From: Pseudoxanthomonas sp. Root630
Lineage (GTDB): Bacteria; Pseudomonadota; Gammaproteobacteria; Xanthomonadales; Xanthomonadaceae
Assembly: GCF_001427585.1 (NCBI RefSeq)
Contig: NZ_LMGY01000019.1
Span: forward strand, 92,390-156,389
Length of the DNA stretch: 64,000 nucleotides
Direction of reading: 5' to 3'
The position numbers were made by a program, and so were the translations under genes. Below the pieces are notes generated by a model. The model was not told the origin of the DNA. It made no database searches and saw only the letters and a list, made by a program, of their open reading frames with translations. This document shows positions 8,463-16,455 of the stretch, piece after piece. Position 1 is the stretch's first letter; every line of letters starts with the position of its first letter.

Positions 8463-9302
8463 TCAGCGGTCCCCACCGCCGTCATGGCCAAGATGGTACC
8501 AATGCCACGGCTCGTACACGATGCCGTGCGGGTTGTCGCGCGGGTAACTCATGACGAAGCCGAAGTCCCCAGCGCGACGGGTGAGCCAGGCGAATGCCGG
8601 CGTACGCTCGAAGGATTCCTCGGCGGGCGGTTCGCCCGGCGCGCCGATGTCGAGCGCGCGGCCGCTGTGGTGTTCGCTGTAGCCCGGTGCGGCGTTGACG
8701 GTGAGGATCTCGTCGACACGCTGTCCACGGGCGCGCTTGCGCTCGAAGATGCCGAGTTGGTAATCGTGGCTGCGATAGCCGGAAATGGCCTCCAGCACGA
8801 GGCCGTCGCGTGCCGCGGCGGTGTGCAGCGCCTGCCATGCGCGTGCGGCTTCGCGCGTGAGCCACAGCGGCCGGCGATAACGGTCGCGCCCCGCGAAGGC
8901 CAGGGCCGCCGGTTCGGCGACGAGCGCCAGGCCGGTCTGCTCGGCATACGCATCATCATCCAACCCCAGTGCGTGCAGGCGTTCCTGCAACGCATGCAGG
9001 GGCAGCAGGCCCTGGGCATCCGCATCGAAGCCGCGCGTCGCGGTCTCGAAGCACTCCAGCGCATCCCAGGCTTCATCCAGGCCCGGTTCGCGCGGCAGGC
9101 CGGGCACCAGCGGATGCACGCCGTGCGCAGACACCGCGGCGAGATAGCGGCCATCGTGCTTGCGTCGCAGCACCGCGTGCGCGGCCGCCAGGATGCGTGC
9201 ATCCGCATTGCTGCGCACGCGCAACAGGTCTGCCGGCCACAGTTCGATCCGCGACGTGTTGAGCAGGGTGGACTTCAGCGGCTGGGAGGGCAGGCGGCGC
9301 AT
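8463..9302 (-). CDS. M15-family D-alanyl-D-alanine carboxypeptidase
   Basis: 279 residues. The C-terminal VanY/M15B zinc peptidase domain has S-G-Y-R-S (174-178), the zinc motif S-E-H-H-S-G-R-A-L-D (H211, D218) and E-P-W-H-W-Y-H (catalytic E264, zinc ligand H267). Such enzymes trim D-Ala-D-Ala ends of peptidoglycan stems. About 130 residues precede the domain and look like an unrelated helical region. I see no clear signal peptide, which is odd for a periplasmic enzyme; export or a cytosolic role remains open. It starts 10 bp after the PH-like gene. Confidence 0.9.
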   Translation of the reverse strand: MRRLPSQPLKSTLLNTSRIELWPADLLRVRSNADARILAAAHAVLRRKHDGRYLAAVSAHGVHPLVPGLPREPGLDEAWDALECFETATRGFDADAQGLLPLHALQERLHALGLDDDAYAEQTGLALVAEPAALAFAGRDRYRRPLWLTREAARAWQALHTAAARDGLVLEAISGYRSHDYQLGIFERKRARGQRVDEILTVNAAPGYSEHHSGRALDIGAPGEPPAEESFERTPAFAWLTRRAGDFGFVMSYPRDNPHGIVYEPWHWYHLGHDGGGDR

Positions 9303-9311
9303 GCCCGCAGC

Positions 9312-9854
9312 TTAGCGACGCGGCGTGGGCGCCGCCAGTTCGCGCAGCCGGGCCAGCAGGTCGGCCGGGCGCGCGGGGCTGAGCAGCACCAGGCTGCCAT
9401 CGCGCAGCGGCAACGTCAGTACGCGCGTGCGGTCGGTGACCAGGCAGAACGCCTTGCCCAGGTTGCGCAGGCGGAAGTGCCCGGCCTTGAAGCCCGGCAG
9501 GCTGAAACCGTTCGTCTTCAGTGTCGGCGCGAGTTCGGTGTGTTCTTCCAGGCTCAACACGCGGGCCTTGTCGAGGTCGATGGCTTCGACGGCGAGCTTC
9601 TTCGTATAGAACGTCGCCTTCACCTGGAGTTCGCGATTGTCCAGCACGATCGCGCGCCGCCGCAGCGCCAGCGCCAGTACTACGCCGACCAGCAGGACGA
9701 GGGGCACCGCCAGCCACGCCGCGAGCGGTGGCGTATTCGATTCCATCGTCATTGCGGCGACGCAGGCGCCGATCGCAAGCAGCAGGGGCAGCCACAGCCA
9801 CCAGGTGACGTGGGTCGGCATCGGGGCGACGGGGAAATCCTGTGGATGCTGCAT
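9312..9854 (-). CDS. Membrane protein with bacterial PH-like domain
   Basis: 180 residues. Two N-terminal transmembrane helices (about 15-33 and 42-61) are followed by a beta-rich domain (about 66-170: A-I-V-L-D-N-R-E-L-Q-V-K-A-T-F-Y and a second set of strands ending D-R-T-R-V-L-T-L-P-L-R-D-G-S). This matches bPH-type domains in other membrane proteins. Function unknown. ATG 9854 precedes the helices; M-P-T-H at residue 12 is an alternative start. It lies in the SPFH/Arc operon, 25 bp after the DUF4177 gene. Confidence 0.78.
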   Translation of the reverse strand: MQHPQDFPVAPMPTHVTWWLWLPLLLAIGACVAAMTMESNTPPLAAWLAVPLVLLVGVVLALALRRRAIVLDNRELQVKATFYTKKLAVEAIDLDKARVLSLEEHTELAPTLKTNGFSLPGFKAGHFRLRNLGKAFCLVTDRTRVLTLPLRDGSLVLLSPARPADLLARLRELAAPTPRR

Positions 9855-9879
9855 GCAGTGGCTCCGTGCGTGTGGGCCG

Positions 9880-10059
9880 TCAGGCGGGCTTCTTGAAGAA
9901 CAGGCGCACCGAGACTTCATGCTCGATGAAAAGCGTACTGACCAGTTCCCAGCCCTGCGCACTCATCTTGTCCAACTCCTGCTGGATGCGGTCGGTGAGC
10001 TTGCCCGCGAACATCTTGTACGGGACTTCGATGACCTTGTGGCTCCATCGGTGGTTCAT
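9880..10059 (-). CDS. DUF4177-like small protein
   Basis: 59 residues: a beta-alpha-beta protein with the typical Q-G-W-E-L-V-S segment after an amphipathic helix (L-T-D-R-I-Q-Q-E-L-D-K-M) and a short C-terminal strand. The pattern matches DUF4177, of unknown function. ATG 10059 overlaps the stop of the Arc-like gene (ATGA, 10056-10059), showing translational coupling. Confidence 0.8.
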   Translation of the reverse strand: MNHRWSHKVIEVPYKMFAGKLTDRIQQELDKMSAQGWELVSTLFIEHEVSVRLFFKKPA

Positions 10060-10256
10060 GGCGATTCCTTCTTGCTGTCTTCCGGGTTGGAGCCGGTCTT
10101 CGGGAGCCGGCCCGCCTTGCGCAGTGCGTCGCGCAGCACGTACTCGATCTGGGCATTCAGCGAACGCAACTCGTCGTCGGCCCACCGTTGCGCGGCGGCC
10201 AGCACGTCGGCGCTGATGCGCAGCGGGTAGGCCTTCTTGTCCTGCTTCTCGCTCAC
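10056..10256 (-). CDS. Arc-like ribbon-helix-helix protein (GTG start)
   Basis: 66 residues. A short strand Y-P-L-R-I-S is followed by two helices: A-D-V-L-A-A-A-Q-R-W-A and S-L-N-A-Q-I-E-Y-V-L-R-D-A-L-R-K-A-G-R. This is the Arc-type RHH DNA-binding fold; the S-L-N-A-Q-I-E-Y-V-L helix is diagnostic. RHH proteins bind palindromic operators as dimers, so it is a candidate autoregulator of this operon through the palindrome at 11581-11597 (inference). The GTG start overlaps the preceding stop (10253-10256), and its own stop overlaps the DUF4177 start. Confidence 0.85.
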   Translation of the reverse strand: MSEKQDKKAYPLRISADVLAAAQRWADDELRSLNAQIEYVLRDALRKAGRLPKTGSNPEDSKKESP

Positions 10257-10528
10257 CGGGGCGTCCCATTGCGGCGGAGCTGCAGCACCATCGAGACGAT
10301 CAGCGCGTTGACCAGTACCACCATCGCGATGACGGCGCCCGTGGCCAGGCGGTCGTCGTCGCCCGCCCAGTACAGGCCAACCGCACCGGCCTGGATGGCC
10401 AGGCCGATCAGCACCCAGTGCAGGGCCATGCCGCGCGAACGCGGGTCGCGAGCCCGGCTTACCCACGCGCCGATGAAGAGCGCGGGCAGGCCGGAGAGCG
10501 CGACGATGAGCGGTGCGAGCGCGTGCAT
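10253..10528 (-). CDS. Small membrane protein of the SPFH operon
   Basis: 91 residues with three hydrophobic helices: A-P-L-I-V-A-L-S-G-L-P-A-L-F-I-G, W-V-L-I-G-L-A-I-Q-A-G-A-V-G-L-Y, and a C-terminal helix A-V-I-A-M-V-V-L-V-N-A-L-I-V-S-M-V-L. It ends in a basic tail. No family is recognised. ATG 10528 lies 14 bp after the SPFH stop, and its stop overlaps the GTG of the Arc-like gene, so it is co-translated with both. Confidence 0.75.
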   Translation of the reverse strand: MHALAPLIVALSGLPALFIGAWVSRARDPRSRGMALHWVLIGLAIQAGAVGLYWAGDDDRLATGAVIAMVVLVNALIVSMVLQLRRNGTPR

Positions 10529-10541
10529 GCGGAACGGCCGG

Positions 10542-11405
10542 TCAGTAGATCGAGCCGGTGTTGACGATCGGCTGCGTGCCACGCTCGCCGCACAGCACCA
10601 CCAGCAGGTTGCTGACCATCTGCGCCTTGCGCTCTTCGTCCAGCTTCACCACGTCGTTCTTCTGCAGTTCGGCCAGCGCCATTTCCACCATGCCCACCGC
10701 ACCGGCGACGATCCGCGTGCGGGCCGCGATCACCGCGTTGGCCTGCTGGCGCTGCAGCATGGCCTGGGCGATTTCCGGTGCGTAGGCGAGGTGGCTGATG
10801 CGCGCTTCGATCACGTCCACGCCGGCCTTGCCCAGGCGTTCGGCGATCTGGTCCTGCAGGTGCTGCGAAATCTCCTGCGGATGGCTGCGCAAGGCGATCT
10901 GGCCTTCCTCGTGCTGGTCGTACGGGTAGCTGGACGCCATCGCGCGCAGCGCGGCTTCGGACTGGATGTGCACGAAGCTCTCGTAGTCGTCCACGTTGAA
11001 TACGGCCTCGGCCGAGTCCACCACCTGCCACACGATCACCGCCGCGATCTCGATCGGGCTGCCATCCAGCTCGTTGACCTTCAGGCGGCTGCTTTCGAAA
11101 TTGCGGATGCGCAGCGAGACCTTGCGCTTGCTGAAGAAGGGGTTGTTCCAGCGCAGGCCGTTGTCCTTCACCGTGCCGACATACTTGCCGAACAGACTGA
11201 GCACGGCGGACTGGTTGGGTTCCAGCTTGTACAGGCCGGCCATCAGGAACATCACGGCGAAGCCGAGCAGGGCGGCCACCACCATGTAGGCGGGCTGCTT
11301 GTCCGCGGCGCCCATGATGAACAAGGCGATCACCCCCAGGCCCAGCACCAGCAGACCGAGGAGGGTTGGGATTCCGGGCAGCGACGACGTGGCGTTCTCT
11401 TTCAT
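10542..11405 (-). CDS. SPFH (stomatin/prohibitin/flotillin) domain protein
   Basis: 287 residues. Two N-terminal transmembrane helices (about 12-33 and 38-60) are followed by an SPFH domain (about 62-240) with strand [16 protein letters not shown] and a helix [22 protein letters not shown] proteins form oligomeric membrane scaffolds linked to protease control and membrane fluidity. Neighbours are small membrane and PH-like proteins plus an Arc-like regulator, suggesting an envelope-homeostasis operon. The client is not visible. Confidence 0.92.
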   Translation of the reverse strand: MKENATSSLPGIPTLLGLLVLGLGVIALFIMGAADKQPAYMVVAALLGFAVMFLMAGLYKLEPNQSAVLSLFGKYVGTVKDNGLRWNNPFFSKRKVSLRIRNFESSRLKVNELDGSPIEIAAVIVWQVVDSAEAVFNVDDYESFVHIQSEAALRAMASSYPYDQHEEGQIALRSHPQEISQHLQDQIAERLGKAGVDVIEARISHLAYAPEIAQAMLQRQQANAVIAARTRIVAGAVGMVEMALAELQKNDVVKLDEERKAQMVSNLLVVLCGERGTQPIVNTGSIY

Positions 11406-11426
11406 GGTCTTGGTCTCAGGACGGGA

Positions 11427-11549
11427 TCACAGCAGCGACAGGCCGGCACCGAGCGCGAGCAGGGCGACGGAGAGAATGAGCAGGGCGGGGATGACCTTGT
11501 GCGCCTGGGAGGGCCAGCGGCGCTGGATCTGATGGATCACATGGAGCAT
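11427..11549 (-). CDS. Small single-pass membrane peptide
   Basis: A 40-residue open frame at the head of the SPFH operon. A basic, His/Arg/Gln-rich N-terminus is followed by a strongly hydrophobic helix (residues about 20-40: V-I-P-A-L-L-I-L-S-V-A-L-L-A-L-G-A-G-L). It lies between the operon promoter and the SPFH start with a 21-bp gap. The ribosome site is weak (GGGGACC). That it is translated is inferred from position and composition only. Confidence 0.5.
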   Translation of the reverse strand: MLHVIHQIQRRWPSQAHKVIPALLILSVALLALGAGLSLL

Positions 11550-11578
11550 GGTCGGTCCCCGGCTGGTTGTTGGATTAA

Positions 11579-11606
11579 AAGATATCAATTTGATATCAGA
11601 TGTCAA
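11579..11606 (-). promoter_or_regulatory. SPFH-operon promoter with overlapping palindromic operator
   Basis: On the minus strand a consensus -35 TTGACA (11601-11606) is followed after 16 bp by TATCTT (11579-11584). Within the spacer and -10 lies GATATCAATTTGATATC (11581-11597), a perfect inverted repeat of two 8-bp arms around one central base. The position is that of a repressor site that would block RNA polymerase. It lies 30 bp upstream of the 40-aa gene and about 75 bp upstream of the divergent purT start. The binding protein is unknown; the operon's own Arc-like protein is a candidate. Confidence 0.65.
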
Positions 11607-11671
11607 CGGCTGGTCCCCGCCGTCCGTCGGGGCGACCGGTACACTGGCGCCCCCTTTTCCGGAACGACCCC

Positions 11672-12856
11672 ATGACCACCCTCGGCACCCCGCTGTCCCC
11701 CCATGCGACCCGCGTCCTGCTGCTGGGGTCGGGCGAGTTGGGCAAGGAGGTGGCCATCGAGCTGCAGCGGCTGGGCGTGGAAGTGATCGCCGCCGACCGC
11801 TACGCCGACGCGCCGGCCATGCAGGTGGCCCATCGCTCGCACGTGCTGGACATGCTCGATCCGGCCGCGATCCGCGCGCTGATCGCGCAGGAACGGCCGC
11901 ACCTGGTCGTGCCGGAGATCGAGGCGATCCACACCGAGACGCTGGTGGCGCTGGAAGCCGAAGGCGCGGCCCGGGTGATCCCGACCGCCCGCGCCGCACG
12001 CCTGACGATGGACCGCGAAGGCATCCGCCGGCTCGCCGCCGAAACGCTGGGCCTGCCCACCTCGCCGTACCGCTTCGTCGACACGGTGGAGGAGTACCGC
12101 GAGGCCGTGCGCGAGATCGGCCTGCCGTGCGTGGTGAAGCCGGTGATGTCCTCGTCCGGCAAGGGCCAGAGCACGTTGCGCAGTGAGACCGACATCGATC
12201 CCGCATGGGACTACGCGCAGACCGGTGGCCGTGCCGGCGCCGGCCGCTGCATCGTCGAAGGCTTCATCGATTTCGAATACGAGATCACCCTGCTGACCGT
12301 GCGCCATGCCGATGGCACCGCGTTCTGCGCGCCCATCGGCCATTGGCAGAAGGATGGCGATTACCGCGAGAGCTGGCAGCCGCAACCGATGTCGCCGCGC
12401 GCGCTGGAACGCGCGCAGCAGATCGCGGAGGCGGTGACCGACGACCTGGGCGGATGGGGCTTGTTCGGCGTGGAGCTGTTCGTGAAGGGCGATGAGGTGT
12501 GGTTCAGCGAAGTCTCGCCGCGCCCGCACGACACCGGCCTGGTCACGCTGGCCTCGCAGGAGCTTTCCGAATTCGCGCTGCATGCACGCGCCATCCTCGG
12601 CCTGCCGATCCCGGTGATCCGCCAGAGCGGCCCGTCCGCGTCGTGCGCGATGCTGGCGCACGGCCACGGCGTGCCGGTGTTCGGCAACGTGGAAGGCGCG
12701 CTGGAGGAGCCCGACACCGCGCTGCGCCTGTTCGGCAAGCCGCGCGTCGAAGGTCACCGCCGGGTCGGCGTGACCCTGGCGCGCGGCGAGGATGTCGACA
12801 TCGCCCGCTCCAAGGCCCGCGCCGCGGCCGCGGCCATCACCATCGAACTGAAGTGA
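11672..12856 (+). CDS. purT: Formate-dependent GAR transformylase PurT
   Basis: Phosphoribosylglycinamide formyltransferase 2: it makes formyl-GAR in purine synthesis from ATP and formate, bypassing PurN. 394 residues, close to E. coli PurT (392). The N-terminal Rossmann-like domain has [12 protein letters not shown]. The ATP-grasp domain has [12 protein letters not shown] (the ATP lid), [10 protein letters not shown] and the metal ligands in [25 protein letters not shown] 11672 gives the family N-terminus. Confidence 0.97.
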   Translation: MTTLGTPLSPHATRVLLLGSGELGKEVAIELQRLGVEVIAADRYADAPAMQVAHRSHVLDMLDPAAIRALIAQERPHLVVPEIEAIHTETLVALEAEGAARVIPTARAARLTMDREGIRRLAAETLGLPTSPYRFVDTVEEYREAVREIGLPCVVKPVMSSSGKGQSTLRSETDIDPAWDYAQTGGRAGAGRCIVEGFIDFEYEITLLTVRHADGTAFCAPIGHWQKDGDYRESWQPQPMSPRALERAQQIAEAVTDDLGGWGLFGVELFVKGDEVWFSEVSPRPHDTGLVTLASQELSEFALHARAILGLPIPVIRQSGPSASCAMLAHGHGVPVFGNVEGALEEPDTALRLFGKPRVEGHRRVGVTLARGEDVDIARSKARAAAAAITIELK

Positions 12857-12866
12857 GGCGCACGCG

Positions 12867-13178
12867 ATGAACGGCCATGGTGGTTACGCGGTGTTCTTCT
12901 TCCCGCAGGCGCTCGAGGCCCTGGGCGAAGCGATCAAGCCCTACCTGACCAACCAGCCCGAAGGTCCGCACATCTTCTGCAGGGAGATCGACACCGGCGG
13001 TGCCTTCACCGAGATGACGCTGGTGGGCAAGGACGCCGAAGGCCACGACGTGCAGGTGGAACTGATGGTCCCCGGCAGCATGATCCGGATGATCGTCTCC
13101 GCGCAGAGCGAATCGCTGTTCGGCTTCGGGCCGCGGGTGACGCCGCCGCCCGGTACATCCGCGCCGCCTACGGCGTGA
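12867..13178 (+). CDS. Hypothetical protein downstream of purT
   Basis: 103 residues, no signal peptide or membrane helix. It has an alternating alpha/beta pattern (A-V-F-F-F-P-Q-A-L-E-A-L-G-E-A-I-K-P-Y-L; F-T-E-M-T-L-V-G-K-D) and a Pro-rich C-terminus. I recognise no domain. It starts 10 bp after purT and is probably on the same transcript. Its last 11 bases overlap the convergent endonuclease-like gene. Confidence 0.7.
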   Translation: MNGHGGYAVFFFPQALEALGEAIKPYLTNQPEGPHIFCREIDTGGAFTEMTLVGKDAEGHDVQVELMVPGSMIRMIVSAQSESLFGFGPRVTPPPGTSAPPTA

Positions 13179-14367
13179 GATCCACCCACACGAGGTGATG
13201 GTCGCTGCCATCGGCGATGGCGGCGTCCGGGTCGCTCTTCTTCGGCCAGAAGATGCCGCTGTCGACCAGGGCGAAGCCGGTCGAGGGCAACACGTAGTCC
13301 AGGCGCATGGCGCCCGCGCGCGGACCGAAGTCGCCGGTCACGTGTGCAGGCGCGCCGCGACGCTGCAGGCCTTTCGCCGCGTAGGCCAGGGCGGTTTCTT
13401 CGCCGCCTTCGCTGCGTGGCGTGGCCATCCGCATCACGCGTGGGTGTTCGAGCAGTTCCAGGATGGCGTCGTGGTGGCCATCGCCATCCACCGGATCGTT
13501 GTTGAGGTCGCCGGCGATGACGAAGCGCGCGTCCGGAGCGAGACCGCCGCAGCGGCCCTGGTCGTCGCACAGCCAGGGTTTGTCGCCGGTCGAGAGGTAT
13601 TCGCGCCACAGCCGGATCTCATCCGCGTTGCGGCGCCCGTTGCGATCCTCCGGTCCGTCGAACACCGGTGGCGTGGGATGCGAAACCAGGAAATGCACCG
13701 TGCCCTGCGGCGTGCGTACCGGCACGTCCCAATGCGACTTCGACGACAGGCGCAGCTGCGCCCAGGTGGCATCCGGGTAGAAGCCGCGGCCCTTGGCCGG
13801 GTCGACGGGATTGGTCGCGCCCGGCAGCGTGCTCCAGCGCAGCAGCTGGAACGTACGCACCTGGGCCTCGTCGATCGGGTACTTCGACAGCACCAGCATG
13901 CCGTACTGGCCGGGATGAAGACCGTAGCCCCAGGCATCGTTGCCGCGTTCGCGGCCTTTGCCACCGACGGTACCGTTGCCGTCCAGGTCCAGCCCGCTCG
14001 GCACGCCGGTGTTCACCGGTGCCAGATAGCGATAGGGATAGCGCAGGGGCTCGCCCCCCGCAGGCTGGGCGACCTCGAGATAGCGCTGCTGGAACAGATC
14101 GGCGGCGTGGTGCGCCTCGTCGAAATCGAACTCGTTCAGCAGCACCAGGTCCGGCCGGACCTTCTGTAGCACGGAGGCGATCTTGCGCGCGTGCGCGCTG
14201 TCGCCCTGCAGCTCGCGGATCACGCCGCCGGCATCGTCCGAGTACAGCGAGGTGTTGTAGGTGGCCACGCGGAGCCGCGCCGGCGACGGGCCGGCGGCAT
14301 CGCCGGCATCGGGTGAGCTGCTGCAGGCGGCGAGGGACATGGTGAACAGGACGGCGAGGGTGCGCAT
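13168..14367 (-). CDS. Endonuclease/exonuclease/phosphatase-fold lipoprotein
   Basis: 399 residues. A lipoprotein signal has lipobox L-A-A-C (Cys15). The EEP fold follows: R-V-A-T-Y-N-T near the start, L-L-N-E-F-D-F (metal-binding Glu), F-V-I-A-G-D-L-N-N-D-P-V-D-G (catalytic D-x-N) and a terminal G-S-D-H-H-L-V-W (S-D-H). Such exported enzymes hydrolyse phosphodiesters, for example extracellular nucleic acids or phospholipid headgroups; the substrate is unknown. It follows a lipoprotein gene and terminator. It overlaps the convergent hypothetical gene by 11 bp. Confidence 0.9.
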   Translation of the reverse strand: MRTLAVLFTMSLAACSSSPDAGDAAGPSPARLRVATYNTSLYSDDAGGVIRELQGDSAHARKIASVLQKVRPDLVLLNEFDFDEAHHAADLFQQRYLEVAQPAGGEPLRYPYRYLAPVNTGVPSGLDLDGNGTVGGKGRERGNDAWGYGLHPGQYGMLVLSKYPIDEAQVRTFQLLRWSTLPGATNPVDPAKGRGFYPDATWAQLRLSSKSHWDVPVRTPQGTVHFLVSHPTPPVFDGPEDRNGRRNADEIRLWREYLSTGDKPWLCDDQGRCGGLAPDARFVIAGDLNNDPVDGDGHHDAILELLEHPRVMRMATPRSEGGEETALAYAAKGLQRRGAPAHVTGDFGPRAGAMRLDYVLPSTGFALVDSGIFWPKKSDPDAAIADGSDHHLVWVDLTP

Positions 14368-14400
14368 GCGCGGATTCTGTCATGCCGGCATGACAGTCGT

Positions 14401-14429
14401 AAAAAAAAGCGCCCCGGAGACCGGGGCGC
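14401..14429 (-). terminator. Intrinsic terminator of the small lipoprotein gene
   Basis: A 9-bp GC stem (14409-14417 with 14421-14429, loop AGA in plus-strand reading) is followed on the minus strand by eight T residues (A8 at 14401-14408). This is a textbook Rho-independent terminator 32 bp after the stop at 14462 and just upstream of the next leftward gene. Confidence 0.92.
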
Positions 14430-14461
14430 CGCAGGCTAACGACGGGTCGGCCTGTGGAACG

Positions 14462-14863
14462 TCAGAACGAGCAACCCATGGCCGCGTATGCGGTCTTGGC
14501 CTGGTCCATCGCGGTCTTGCACTGCGCAGCCAGCGCGCTCTTGTCGGTGACCGCTGCCCAGCCGGCCTTCGACTGCTCGATGCCCTGCTTCATCATGTCG
14601 CGCTGCGCTTCCGGCACCTTGTCGCTGATGCAGGCGTAGACCTTCTCGAGGTACTGGTCGCACTCGGCGACGCCGGTGCCCGCGTTGACCGTATCGGACG
14701 CGGCGATCGCGGTGGCGTCAGTGGCGGCGTCGGTGGCGGTAGCCGTGTCGGCGGGAGCCTCGGCCGCCGGTGCATCCGCCGCCGGGGCCGTTTCTTCATG
14801 CTGTAGGCAGGCCGACAATGCCAGCGTGGTCAGTGCCGCAAGGGCAAGGCAGTTGAACTTCAT
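14462..14863 (-). CDS. Small Cys-containing lipoprotein
   Basis: 133 residues. The signal peptide ends in lipobox L-S-A-C (Cys19). An Ala/Pro/Asp/Thr low-complexity linker (about 25-65) is followed by a helical domain with four cysteines spaced C-x9-C and C-x15-C, likely two disulfides holding a helical hairpin. No named family is recognised. ATG 14863 has GGGAGC upstream. A 6-bp inverted repeat lies in its leader (14889-14904). It ends at the strong terminator at 14401-14429, so it is monocistronic. Probably anchored in the outer membrane and facing the periplasm. Confidence 0.8.
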   Translation of the reverse strand: MKFNCLALAALTTLALSACLQHEETAPAADAPAAEAPADTATATDAATDATAIAASDTVNAGTGVAECDQYLEKVYACISDKVPEAQRDMMKQGIEQSKAGWAAVTDKSALAAQCKTAMDQAKTAYAAMGCSF

Positions 14864-15004
14864 GAAAGCTCCCATCGTGTGAGTGAATGTGCTGATTCCA
14901 GCACCGACACGTGCGCGCGTCGGCGGCACATTCTGCGTACCTCACCACGAAGTTGCTATTCACATTTGCGACTCACATTCAGTGCGCGCAATCAGTCGAT
15001 CGAC

Positions 15005-15727
15005 TCACGTTTCTGCGCGAACCCACGCGCGTCCATCGAAGCACTCGAGCGGTGAGAAACGCCGCTTGTAATCCATCTTCCGATGGCCGTCGATCCAGTA
15101 GCCGAGGTAGAGGTGCGCATAACCGTCGCGCTTCGCCCACTCGATCTGCCGGAGGATGGCGAGCGTGCCCAGGCTGCGCGCTTCCATTCCCGGCTCGTAG
15201 AACGTGTAGACGGCGGAGAGTGCGCCGGGAATCACATCGGTGACCGCCACCGCGAGCAGCTGGCCGTCTTCGCGCAGTTCGACGAAGCGTCCGCGCGACC
15301 AGCTGCCGACGAGGAACTGGTCGAACTCGGTCGCGCCATGGTCGTCCATGCCGCCAAGCGGATGCCGCGCCGCCAGGTAGCGCTGATAGAGCGCCAGGTG
15401 TTCCTCGCCGCGTAGCGCCGCGACGATGCGCGTTTCCACCCGCGTGTTGCGGGCGGCGCAGCGGCGCTGGCTGCGGTCGGGCGCGAAGTCCGCCACCGGC
15501 AGGCGCACCGCCACGCAGGCGCGGCATTGCCGGCAATGCGGGCGGTAGACGATGTCGCCCGAACGACGGAAACCCCACGACAGCGCATCGGGATACAGCT
15601 GCGGCAGGCGCGGGTCGCGCGGGTCCAGCACCAGGTCGCGCGCCACCCGGTCGGGCCAGTAGCCGCACGGATGTTCGCCGGTGTGGAAAAGCCGCAGGTC
15701 GTCGATGGGGTGGGAGTTCTCGCCCAT
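15005..15727 (-). CDS. bpt: Aspartate/glutamate leucyltransferase (Bpt/Ate family)
   Basis: Transfers an amino acid from aminoacyl-tRNA to N-terminal Asp/Glu of proteins, marking them for ClpS/ClpAP (N-degron pathway). 240 residues, the usual bacterial Bpt length. The N-terminal cysteine cluster is seen at H-P-C-G-Y-W-P and [12 protein letters not shown]. The C-terminal GNAT-like half has [13 protein letters not shown], diagnostic of the family. ATG 15727 gives the family start, 2 nt after the stop of the PAP2-like gene, so they are translationally linked. Confidence 0.95.
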   Translation of the reverse strand: MGENSHPIDDLRLFHTGEHPCGYWPDRVARDLVLDPRDPRLPQLYPDALSWGFRRSGDIVYRPHCRQCRACVAVRLPVADFAPDRSQRRCAARNTRVETRIVAALRGEEHLALYQRYLAARHPLGGMDDHGATEFDQFLVGSWSRGRFVELREDGQLLAVAVTDVIPGALSAVYTFYEPGMEARSLGTLAILRQIEWAKRDGYAHLYLGYWIDGHRKMDYKRRFSPLECFDGRAWVRAET

Positions 15728-15729
15728 CG

Positions 15730-16311
15730 TCAGCCCCACTGCGCGGCCAGTGGCCAGAAGGCGGCACCCGCCGCGGAGCCGACCAGGGCCCCGGCGACGA
15801 GGTCGCGCGGCGTATGCCGGCGGAGTGCCAGGCGCGACCACGCGATAGCGGCCGCGAACAGGAGCGCCGCCAGCATCCATGGGATGCCGAGCTCGCGCAG
15901 CAGCCACGCGGCGAACACCGCGAAGGCCATGTGCAGCGACAACTTGCACCAGCGCGCCGTCAGCATCGCGACCAGGATCATCGCAGCCGACATCGCCATG
16001 CCGAGCGCGAACAGCGGTTGCGTGCCACGCCAGGCCACGAGCAACGCACCGGCCACCAGCGCCACCAACAGGAATCGGTTCAGGCTGCCGCGCTCATGGC
16101 GCGCGCTGGCATCCACGTGGGTCCAGCGGCCGCGTCGCACCTGCCACCACGAGAAGCCCATGACGAGGGTGGCGAACAGGCCGAATCCCAGCGCCGCCCA
16201 CGCGGCCGCGCCGCGGTCGCCCTGCACCAGGGCGATGACCACCACCGCGAGCGGCAGCACCAGCATCGGATGGCCGGAGATGGACAGCGCGCGGGCGAGG
16301 GCGTGGGACAT
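15730..16311 (-). CDS. PAP2-like phosphatase membrane protein
   Basis: 193 residues with about six membrane helices. The third PAP2 motif is visible as [12 protein letters not shown] (SRxxxxxHxxxD). The second is reduced to L-S-L-H in place of P-S-G-H, and the first is poorly matched. It is therefore a divergent PAP2 relative; lipid-phosphate phosphatase activity is uncertain. ATG 16311 precedes the first helix. It is followed at 2 nt by bpt on the same strand, an unexpected partner. Its start is divergent from the EF-hand gene. Confidence 0.75.
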   Translation of the reverse strand: MSHALARALSISGHPMLVLPLAVVVIALVQGDRGAAAWAALGFGLFATLVMGFSWWQVRRGRWTHVDASARHERGSLNRFLLVALVAGALLVAWRGTQPLFALGMAMSAAMILVAMLTARWCKLSLHMAFAVFAAWLLRELGIPWMLAALLFAAAIAWSRLALRRHTPRDLVAGALVGSAAGAAFWPLAAQWG

Positions 16312-16455
16312 GCGGGCAGCATACTGCGGCGCCTCCGTCGCGTGGGTCGCGACCGTCCGCTGCCTGAACGCGTCCGTCAGCGCGTCAACCGGAACCGCGT
16401 GCGGGCGTTTTCCCTGCCAGTGGCGCAGCTCGCGCCGCGTCTTCAGGAGAACATG

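Noticed and set aside
11607-11671. Purine riboswitch or PUR-box upstream of purT
   Set aside because: The leader is only about 65 nt, GC-rich and without a recognisable aptamer or operator.
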